Below, piece after piece: positions 1 through 4,517 of a stretch of 7,603 nt of DNA. Origin of the DNA: Oscillospiraceae bacterium. GTDB taxonomy: Bacteria > Bacillota > Clostridia > Oscillospirales > Oscillospiraceae. Within the stretch, counting starts at the first letter, position 1, and the number at the start of each line of letters is the position of its first letter. The notes under the pieces are model-generated. The model was not told where the DNA came from and made no database searches. It saw only the letters and a list, made by a program, of their open reading frames with translations. The position numbers and the translations under genes were made by a program. The stretch covers positions 1 to 7,603 of the forward strand of contig JAEFAK010000079.1 of the NCBI GenBank assembly GCA_016287555.1, written 5' to 3'.

Positions 1-40
1 CGCTATTTGGTCCGAGTGACTGGATTCGAACCAGCGGCCT
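1..40. repeat. 40-bp direct repeat, copy 1 (tRNA-Pro 3' end)
   Basis: These 40 bases are identical to positions 180-219. The repeat covers, on the minus strand, the variable loop, T arm, 3' acceptor strand, discriminator and CCA of tRNA-Pro, plus the first 7 bases of the terminator stem that follows it. Identity stops at position 41 (G here, C at 220). The left limit is unknown because the window begins here. Exact duplication of a tRNA 3' end together with its downstream flank is the usual form of an attachment site used by tyrosine integrases. No integrase gene is present in the window, so that role is inference. A simple tandem duplication is the alternative. Confidence 0.85.
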
Positions 41-83
41 GCCGACTTCGTTCGTCAGGCCGGCGGCGTATGGCCCCACTCGC
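8..83 (-). pseudogene. degenerate tRNA-like sequence (tRNA pseudogene, ACG-like anticodon loop)
   Basis: Read on the minus strand, positions 83 to 8 give 76 bases including CCA and can be folded as a cloverleaf. The acceptor GCGAGTG pairs with CACTCGG at 6 of 7 positions. A 3-bp D stem (GCC/GGC) is possible. The anticodon stem CTGAC/GTCGG encloses the 7-base loop GAACGAA. The T arm, acceptor end, discriminator A and CCA are identical to the neighbouring tRNA-Pro. If the loop is read literally the anticodon is ACG (Arg). However, U33 is A, U8 is G and the D loop lacks the GG pair, so a normal translating tRNA is unlikely. No promoter is visible just upstream, and a strong terminator separates it from tRNA-Pro. 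It may instead be an attachment-site remnant that folds by chance. Confidence 0.4.
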
Positions 84-116
84 TCCCGGCTGCGCCGGAA
101 CCGCTCGGGGATGCCG

Positions 117-136
117 TCAAGAGGCCGCCGCTTCGA
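117..136 (+). repeat. inverted fragment of tRNA-Pro
   Basis: The 12 bases TCAAGAGGCCGC at 117-128 on the plus strand are identical to the anticodon-stem to T-stem part of tRNA-Pro, which lies on the minus strand at 213-224. The similarity continues loosely to a TTCGA at 132-136, equivalent to the T loop. This is a short tRNA-Pro piece in opposite orientation to the real gene. A perfect 12-mer within 100 bp is unlikely by chance. Together with the direct repeat it suggests repeated recombination at this tRNA 3' end. Confidence 0.55.
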
Positions 137-149
137 TTGTATTTGAAAG

Positions 150-187
150 AAATAGCGGGCCGTTCCAAAAGGAACGACCCGCTATTT
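150..187 (-). terminator. Rho-independent terminator of tRNA-Pro
   Basis: A 17-bp stem (150-166 with 171-187, one G-U wobble in the minus-strand RNA) has a 4-base TTTT loop. It is followed on the minus strand by the T-rich tail TTTCTTTC. The stem begins directly at the CCA end of tRNA-Pro, so the 3' trailer is almost nil. The stem contains CGTTCC-TTTT-GGAACG, a core that recurs as half a hairpin near 7483-7493. Confidence 0.85.
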
Positions 188-219
188 GGTCCGAGTGACT
201 GGATTCGAACCAGCGGCCT
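180..219. repeat. 40-bp direct repeat, copy 2 (inside tRNA-Pro)
   Basis: This is the intact copy of the repeat at 1-40. It spans the distal arm of the terminator and the 3' part of tRNA-Pro. In tRNA-targeted integration the copy inside the functional tRNA is the one that restores the gene, which fits the intact cloverleaf here. Confidence 0.85.
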
Positions 220-263
220 CTTGAACCCCATTCAAGCGCGATACCAAACTTCGCCACACCCGG
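187..263 (-). tRNA. tRNA-Pro(GGG)
   Basis: The minus strand gives a full cloverleaf. Acceptor CCGGGTG pairs with CACTCGG (one G-U). The D stem is GCG/CGC with TTTGGT in the loop. The anticodon stem CTTGA/TCAAG encloses the loop ATGGGGT, the variable loop is AGGCC, and the T arm is GCTGG-TTCGAAT-CCAGT. Discriminator A and CCA are genome-encoded (CCA at 187-189). Loop position 33 is T, the anticodon is GGG and position 37 is G, as expected of bacterial proline tRNAs. It would decode CCC and CCU codons. It has its own promoter and terminator, so it is a single-gene unit. Its 3' 33 bases are duplicated at the left edge of the window. Confidence 0.93.
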
Positions 264-282
264 ATATTCAACTGCAAAAGGG

Positions 283-311
283 ATAATAGCACACTTTTCC
301 CGGCTTTGCAA
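283..311 (-). promoter_or_regulatory. promoter of tRNA-Pro
   Basis: On the minus strand TTGCAA (306-311) and TATTAT (283-288) are separated by 17 bp. The -10 box ends 19 bp before the mature tRNA 5' end, leaving room for a short leader. This matches a housekeeping sigma-70/sigma-A promoter. Confidence 0.75.
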
Positions 312-340
312 GGGTTATTTGAAAATGTTTTTTATTTACA

Positions 341-381
341 GAAAAACAAACTGCCGGAAGGGTTTTTCCTTCCGGCAGTTT
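341..381 (-). terminator. Rho-independent terminator of the lipoprotein gene
   Basis: A perfect 14-bp stem (348-361 with 368-381; core CTGCCGGAAGG/CCTTCCGGCAG) has a 6-base loop. It is followed on the minus strand by TTTGTTTTTC. It lies 62 bp past the stop codon of the minus-strand lipoprotein gene. Its stem is nearly the same as that of the glyA terminator at 1876-1915. Confidence 0.88.
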
Positions 382-443
382 CGGCAGTTTTGTCTGTTTT
401 CCGTTTTCAGTCCGGGAATACGCTCACGCTCAGGGTTGTGTCT

Positions 444-1751
444 TTAATACCAATCCCCGTAATCGCCGGGATCGGACCAGTCGTCCCAGCCGTCGCCGGG
501 ATCGGACCAGGGATCGTAGTCGTCATAGTAGTCGTAATCGTCGTAATCCCAGCCCCAGTCGTTGGATTCGTAACTGTTGCCGTCGTCGTCTATGTAATAG
601 TCGTCGCCGAAGCCGATGAACTCGTTTTCATAGCCGTTCCAGTACCAGACATCTCCGTCCTCGTCGTACCAGTAGTACGGTGTGCCGTAGTCGCCGGAAT
701 CGGAGTGGCTCGAGCCGCCGGTCGGCTTGGCCGGGACGGGCTTTGGCGCCGTCGTCCAGTTGTTGACGTAGTTGCAGGTCGCCATGATATTGTTGCATAT
801 CTCGAAATAATTCTGGATCCTGCTTTCCGGAGCAAGAGCAAATGCAACGAGGGCGTATCCCGTCGGCCCGTAATAGCGCACCTCCATCGTCCCGCGGAGG
901 GGATAGGACGGTCCGGGATTATAGACCGAGCTGTCCATCCACAGGTAACCTATTATCCTGTAATAGTTACCGCAGTCCTCAAAATCGGTCCCGATGCACT
1001 TTAATACTCTGTCGCCGTACATGGACTCGGCCAAGCTGTCCATCATGATCTTCATGTAGGGCTGGGCAAGCGCCGCGCCCTGCGTCATATACGGATCGAA
1101 ACCGTTGATCTTGGCAAAGTGGACTAAAATATTGCTGTAATAATCGTCGGTCCCGTTCTCCATGATCGCGTTGAAGCTCACGGAGTTGCTTACAGTCGGG
1201 TGCTTGTTCGCGGTCATCTGACGCGGATATTTCAGCGTTACCGCACTGAAGACATCCGATTCAAAATGAGTCGTCTCGGTCAGCGGATCGTTCGGAGTCG
1301 GCAGCAGGAGCATTTCGTCCGCGGCGGTAAGCGTGTCCCCGTCGGAGTCGCTCAGGCCGCCCACTATCCTCTTGAGCGAGGAAACGTATCTGCCGTCTTC
1401 CATATAAAGGGCGAGGCTGTCGTCCTCGACTTCGACGATACCGGCGCCGAGCTCCTTGCCGTAGACGTCTTCGGCGAGCCAGACGCGCGCGGGGTCTATG
1501 ACGACGTAGCACGGAGTGGAGTCATATTTCCAGATGCCGACGAACGCGGAAATGTCGGGCAGATCGGGATCCGGCTCATCCGGAACGACCGGCTCGTCGG
1601 GCTCGTCGGGGACGTCCGGCTCGTCATACGGAGCTTCCGTTATATCAGGTTCGTCCGCGGGCAGGGGCTCTTTCTTCTCTCCGCATGCAGCGGCGGAGAA
1701 GCAGAATGCCAAGGCAAGAAGCAATAGAAGCGCTCTCTTTATGATCTTCAT
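444..1751 (-). CDS. putative lipoprotein with acidic proline-rich linker and Asp/Tyr/Trp-rich C-terminal tail
   Basis: This 435-residue protein is of unknown function. Residues 1-23 form a lipoprotein signal: Lys/Arg start, Leu-rich core and FSAAAC with Cys23 as the predicted lipidated residue. The mature protein should therefore be anchored to the outer face of the membrane. Residues 25-66 are a disordered acidic Pro linker made of repeated DEP/EPD units. Residues 67-335 look folded, beginning AFVGIWKYD, which resembles the entry strand of lipocalin-like or small beta domains; I cannot assign a family. From 343 to the end there is no Lys or Arg. The last 85 residues hold about 25 Asp, 16 Tyr and 9 Trp, ending in two WSDPGD units. 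The start is supported by AGGAGA six bases before ATG. The gene has its own promoter and terminator. Cation or cell-wall binding by the tail is only a guess. Confidence 0.85.
   Translation of the reverse strand: MKIIKRALLLLLALAFCFSAAACGEKKEPLPADEPDITEAPYDEPDVPDEPDEPVVPDEPDPDLPDISAFVGIWKYDSTPCYVVIDPARVWLAEDVYGKELGAGIVEVEDDSLALYMEDGRYVSSLKRIVGGLSDSDGDTLTAADEMLLLPTPNDPLTETTHFESDVFSAVTLKYPRQMTANKHPTVSNSVSFNAIMENGTDDYYSNILVHFAKINGFDPYMTQGAALAQPYMKIMMDSLAESMYGDRVLKCIGTDFEDCGNYYRIIGYLWMDSSVYNPGPSYPLRGTMEVRYYGPTGYALVAFALAPESRIQNYFEICNNIMATCNYVNNWTTAPKPVPAKPTGGSSHSDSGDYGTPYYWYDEDGDVWYWNGYENEFIGFGDDYYIDDDGNSYESNDWGWDYDDYDYYDDYDPWSDPGDGWDDWSDPGDYGDWY
463..510. repeat. 18-bp direct repeat within the lipoprotein tail
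   Basis: The 18 bases TCGCCGGGATCGGACCAG occur at 463-480 and 493-510, 30 bp apart and in frame. They encode the two WSDPGD units near the C-terminus. Exact DNA identity, not only protein identity, suggests a recent in-frame duplication and a possible site of length variation. Confidence 0.8.
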
Positions 1752-1783
1752 GATGATTCTCCTGTCGTTATGACTGAGTTTCT

Positions 1784-1795
1784 TGTCTTAAGACA
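1784..1795. promoter_or_regulatory. 12-bp perfect palindrome in the lipoprotein leader
   Basis: TGTCTTAAGACA is a perfect palindrome 33 bp before the lipoprotein start codon and about 33 bp downstream of the -10 box. It lies within the predicted 5' untranslated region. It could be an operator for a dimeric regulator. No regulator family is recognised, and a 12-bp palindrome can arise by chance. Confidence 0.3.
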
Positions 1796-1827
1796 CGGCG
1801 GCGACGAAGGTCTGCGGTGCCTTTCAG

Positions 1828-1856
1828 ATTATATCATTTCTTTTTTCTCAATTCAA
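1828..1856 (-). promoter_or_regulatory. promoter of the lipoprotein gene
   Basis: On the minus strand TTGAAT (1851-1856) and a perfect TATAAT (1828-1833) are 17 bp apart. The sequence before the -10 is TGA, giving an extended -10 (TGnTATAAT). The predicted leader is about 70 bases. The promoter lies after the glyA terminator, so the lipoprotein gene is expressed separately from glyA. Confidence 0.82.
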
Positions 1857-1875
1857 CACATTATTTCGCTGACGC

Positions 1876-1915
1876 AAAAAGCTGCCGGGAGGTCGTCGTG
1901 ACCTTCCGGCAGCTT
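1876..1915 (-). terminator. Rho-independent terminator of glyA
   Basis: A 16-bp stem (1879-1894 with 1900-1915, one wobble) has a 5-base loop. It is followed on the minus strand by a run of five T (1876-1880, of which the last two are also in the stem) and then GCGTC. It starts 17 bp past the glyA stop codon. Confidence 0.87.
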
Positions 1916-1931
1916 CGTCTTATTCAGTTGA

Positions 1932-3218
1932 TCAGCCGGGGAAAACGCTGTCGCGCGGGGAGGGATTGATGCGCTCGTAAATCGGGAAGCGTCTGCAGAG
2001 GGCCGCGACGCGCTCGAGTATCTCCTCGCGGGAGCCGGTATAGTCGTTTATCGTCTTGAGGATGAGCTCGCCCACCTCGCGCATCTCGGGTTCCTTGAAG
2101 CCGCGGGTCGTGACGGCCGGAGATCCGAGACGCAGGCCGCTCGTCTCCTGCGGGCCGCGCGGGTCTGCGGGAACGGCGTTCTTGTTGGCAGTGATGTGGA
2201 CGGAATCGAGGCGCACCTCGAGCTCCTTGCCGCTCAGATCCATCTTCTTCAGGTCTACGAGCATCAAATGGTTGTCCGTGCCTCCGGAGACGAGCTCGAG
2301 ACCGCCGTCGAGCAGGGTCTTCGCGAGCGTGGCGGCGTTAGAGACGATCTGATGCTGATACGCCTTGAAGTCCGGGCGCAGCACCTCGCCGAGTGCGACG
2401 GCCTTGGCGGCGATGATGTGCATGAGCGGACCGCCCTGCACGCCCGGGAAAATGGCGGCGTTTATCTTTTTGGCGATAGTCGCGTCGTTGGTGAGGATGA
2501 TGCCGCCGCGCGGGCCGCGCATGGTCTTGTGCGTGGTCGTCGTGACGACGTCGGCGTACGGCACGGGAGAGGGATGCTCGCCCGCAGCGACGAGGCCGGC
2601 TATATGGGCCATGTCGACCATGAGGTAGGCCCCCACTTCCCTCGCGATGGAGCTGAAGGCGGCATAGTCGATTATGCGCGGATAGGCGGACGCGCCCGCG
2701 ATTATCATCTTCGGGCGGTTGGCGAGCGCGAGATCGCGCACCTTATCGTAATCTATGAGGCCCGTCGCGGGATCAAGCCCGTAGGATACGATGTTGTAGT
2801 TCTTTCCGGAGAAGTTGGCGCGGGAGCCGTGGGTCAGGTGGCCGCCGTTATCCAGCGCCATGCCCATGACGGTGTCGCCCGGCTTGCAGAGGGCGAGATA
2901 GACGGCGTAGTTGGCCTGCGAGCCGCTGTGCGCCTGCACGTTGGCATAGTGCGCGTCGAAGATGAGCTTGGCGCGCTCGATGCAAATGTTCTCCGCCATG
3001 TCGACGTATTCGCAGCCGCCGTAAAAGCGGTTGCCGGGGTAGCCCTCGGCGTATTTGTTGGTAAGCACGGACGCCATCGTCGCCATGACCTCCTGGCTGA
3101 CGAGGTTTTCCGAAGCTATCAGCTCTATGTTGTTCCTCTGGCGCTTGAGCTCCAGATCAAGGACCTTCGCTATCTCGGGATCGTAGGCGCTGATATAGCG
3201 CATGCTGGCTTCTACCAT
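1932..3218 (-). CDS. glyA: serine hydroxymethyltransferase
   Basis: This cytoplasmic PLP enzyme interconverts serine plus tetrahydrofolate with glycine plus 5,10-methylene-tetrahydrofolate, the main source of one-carbon units. The 428-residue product is close to the usual 410-430. Family signatures seen are IELIASENLVS (31-41), YAEGYPGNRFYGG (56-68), the HSGSQAN cofactor loop (97-103), VDMAHIAGLVAAGEHPSP (201-218), and TTTTHKTMRGPRGG (226-239) with Lys231 as the Schiff-base lysine. TRGF (371-374) carries the substrate-carboxylate Arg. All key residues are present. I start at the ATG at 3216-3218 because GGAGG precedes it by 5 bases. The longer reading frame to 3275 runs through the predicted promoter region. 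It is a single-gene unit with its own promoter and terminator, divergent from the acyltransferase gene. Confidence 0.97.
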   Translation of the reverse strand: MVEASMRYISAYDPEIAKVLDLELKRQRNNIELIASENLVSQEVMATMASVLTNKYAEGYPGNRFYGGCEYVDMAENICIERAKLIFDAHYANVQAHSGSQANYAVYLALCKPGDTVMGMALDNGGHLTHGSRANFSGKNYNIVSYGLDPATGLIDYDKVRDLALANRPKMIIAGASAYPRIIDYAAFSSIAREVGAYLMVDMAHIAGLVAAGEHPSPVPYADVVTTTTHKTMRGPRGGIILTNDATIAKKINAAIFPGVQGGPLMHIIAAKAVALGEVLRPDFKAYQHQIVSNAATLAKTLLDGGLELVSGGTDNHLMLVDLKKMDLSGKELEVRLDSVHITANKNAVPADPRGPQETSGLRLGSPAVTTRGFKEPEMREVGELILKTINDYTGSREEILERVAALCRRFPIYERINPSPRDSVFPG

Positions 3219-3249
3219 GATGCCCTCCATACAGTTTAATTCAATAAAG

Positions 3250-3281
3250 CGGGTTATTAGAAAAAAAGCTATCATAACCCG
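3250..3281. promoter_or_regulatory. inverted repeat across the glyA -10 region (possible operator)
   Basis: CGGGTTAT (3250-3257) and ATAACCCG (3274-3281) form a perfect 8-bp inverted repeat with a 16-bp A-rich centre. One half lies between the predicted -35 and -10 boxes of glyA, and the other lies at or just past the expected start of transcription. Because most of it precedes the transcript, it would act as DNA, for example as an operator, rather than as an RNA hairpin. The regulator is unknown. Confidence 0.4.
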
Positions 3282-3294
3282 GCGGCGTTGTCAA
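3266..3294 (-). promoter_or_regulatory. promoter of glyA
   Basis: On the minus strand a perfect TTGACA (3289-3294) is followed after 17 bp by TAGCTT (3266-3271). The -35 is excellent and the -10 is weak (3 of 6), which suits a regulated promoter. The predicted leader is about 40 bases. Confidence 0.6.
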
Positions 3295-3320
3295 GAGGCA
3301 GCGCGCGTCTTTTCGTTTTA

Positions 3321-3349
3321 TTGACACGCGCGGCGCGCTAAAGTAAAAT
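3321..3349 (+). promoter_or_regulatory. promoter of the acyltransferase gene
   Basis: TTGACA (3321-3326) and TAAAAT (3344-3349) are 17 bp apart, with a strongly GC-rich spacer (CGCGCGGCGCGC). The -10 box ends 36 bp before the acyltransferase ATG. The promoter is divergent from that of glyA. Confidence 0.85.
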
Positions 3350-3385
3350 GAACGGGAAAACAAGCCTTTACGGAGGACAGTCTGC

Positions 3386-4417
3386 ATGGATGAACAGGGC
3401 AAGCCCCGCGCCGGGCTCGGGTACAGTCTCCTCAGCTCGCACCGCTCCGAGCTGATGGGCGTCGCCATGCTCTGGGTCATGCTGTTTCACTGCTTCCCGC
3501 TCGTCATCCCCGTCCATTTTCTCGACGCGGTCAAGCGCATCGGCTTCGCGGGCGTAGACATCTTCCTGCTGCTCTCGGCGATGGGACTGACGCTCTCGGC
3601 TATAAGCAGGCCGCGCCGCTACGGGCGCTATCTCGTCCGGCGCGCGGGGCGCATCCTGCCCGCGTTCTATATCGTGACCGTCCCCTTCTATCTATGGAAG
3701 GTGCTGACGGGGCGCATCGCGGTCAGGAGCGCCCTGCTCAACCTCGCCTTCCTCGGCTACTTTCTCGACGCGCCGGACCATTTCAACTGGTATATCCCCG
3801 CGCTGCTCGTTTTCTACCTGCTCGCGCCGCTGATGATACTCGCCGTCGCGAAAAGTGGGAGGGCGCGCGATATCGTGACGGTCTGCGGCTGCGTCGTCGG
3901 CGTCGCCGTCAGCGAGCTCGCCGCGCGCATCGGGCTCGGGCACCTGCTCGACTTTCTCTACCGCTTCCCCATCTTCTGGGTAGGCGTGCGCCTCGGCTTC
4001 GCCGTCCATGAGGACAAAAAGCTGACGCTTCCCCGCGCGCTCTTCTGGCTCGCGATGCTCGCCGCGGGGACGCTCTATATCTATTACCGGCAGTTTCTCG
4101 CCTTCAACATAGCTGTCATCTACGGCTTCATTTTCACGACCGTCCCGCTCTGTCTCATCCTCGCGCTGATTTTTGACAAGCTCCCCGTCCGCCCGCTGCT
4201 CTGGGTGCTGCGGCAGATAGGCGACAGCAGCCTTGAGATATACCTCATCAACGCGACGTGGTTCATCGAGTTTCGCTTTTTCTCCGACCTGCTCAGGCTG
4301 CCCATGGACGTCTACTGTCTCGTCGGGCTCCCGGTCAATATCCTGCTCGGCGTCGCCCTGCACTGCGCGATCGAGGCGGTACGGAAAAGGGTCGGGAGAA
4401 AGGCGAAAGAAAAATAA
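3386..4417 (+). CDS. Acyl_transf_3 family membrane acyltransferase
   Basis: This 343-residue multi-pass membrane protein belongs to the Acyl_transf_3 (OafA/YrhL-like) group. These enzymes use acyl-CoA, commonly acetyl-CoA, to O-acylate sugars or other surface molecules at the membrane. Family features are SELMGVAMLWVMLFH (21-35) with the conserved His35 in the first helix, GFAGVDIFLLLSAMGLTLS (53-71), RRAGRILPAFY (85-95) with the typical Arg pair, NWYIPALLVFYLLAP (134-148), and GDSSLEIYLIN (279-289) in a late helix. About ten hydrophobic helices can be seen. The basic C-terminus (RKRVGRKAKEK) should be cytoplasmic. There is no fused SGNH domain. The start has GGAGGA eight to nine bases upstream. 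It faces the MBOAT/DHHW operon, so a role in the same cell-envelope polymer is possible but unproven. The substrate cannot be read from sequence. Confidence 0.88.
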   Translation: MDEQGKPRAGLGYSLLSSHRSELMGVAMLWVMLFHCFPLVIPVHFLDAVKRIGFAGVDIFLLLSAMGLTLSAISRPRRYGRYLVRRAGRILPAFYIVTVPFYLWKVLTGRIAVRSALLNLAFLGYFLDAPDHFNWYIPALLVFYLLAPLMILAVAKSGRARDIVTVCGCVVGVAVSELAARIGLGHLLDFLYRFPIFWVGVRLGFAVHEDKKLTLPRALFWLAMLAAGTLYIYYRQFLAFNIAVIYGFIFTTVPLCLILALIFDKLPVRPLLWVLRQIGDSSLEIYLINATWFIEFRFFSDLLRLPMDVYCLVGLPVNILLGVALHCAIEAVRKRVGRKAKEK

Positions 4418-4498
4418 GTTTACATAATTTCATAGCTTAGCATTGAAAAAGCCGCTTCCGGTTGATCCGGAGGCGGCCGTGTTGCTATTATGTAAACT
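4417..4498. repeat. 82-bp nested inverted repeat between convergent genes
   Basis: AGTTTACATAAT (4417-4428) and ATTATGTAAACT (4487-4498) are perfect 12-bp inverted repeats. They enclose the GC-rich terminator stem of the DHHW gene. A near copy of the right arm (TATTATGTTAACTA, 4507-4520) follows and overlaps the DHHW stop codon. The outer arms are AT-rich, unlike the GC-rich genes around them. The whole may be a two-sided terminator or a tiny palindromic element. Confidence 0.6.
4446..4477 (-). terminator. Rho-independent terminator of the MBOAT-DHHW operon
   Basis: An 11-bp stem (4451-4461 with 4467-4477, one G-U) has a 5-base loop. It is followed on the minus strand by five T (4446-4450). 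It lies about 40 bp past the DHHW stop codon. On the plus strand the stem is not followed by a T run, so it should stop the acyltransferase transcript poorly. Confidence 0.82.
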
Positions 4499-4517
4499 AA
4501 TCTATGTATTATGTTAA

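Noticed and set aside
84..149. Promoter for the tRNA-like sequence (minus-strand TTGACG at about 114-119)
   Set aside because: No acceptable -10 box lies 16-18 bp downstream; the sequence there is CGGCGC.
306..1004. Long plus-strand open frame of 232 codons opposite the lipoprotein gene
   Set aside because: Its Val/Ile/Pro-rich product is the antisense reading of Asp/Tyr-rich codons, with no ribosome site. The minus-strand gene has a signal peptide, promoter and terminator.
2196..3239. Plus-strand open frame of 347 codons opposite glyA
   Set aside because: It is a GC-rich antisense shadow of a clear glyA gene and shows no recognisable motif.
3219..3275. N-terminal extension of glyA to an ATG at 3273-3275
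   Set aside because: It would start inside the predicted promoter. The ATG at 3216-3218 has a well-placed GGAGG and gives the normal protein length.
3219..3385. Riboswitch upstream of glyA or of the acyltransferase gene
   Set aside because: Both predicted leaders are about 30-40 bases, too short for a glycine, THF or SAM riboswitch, and no conserved core was seen.
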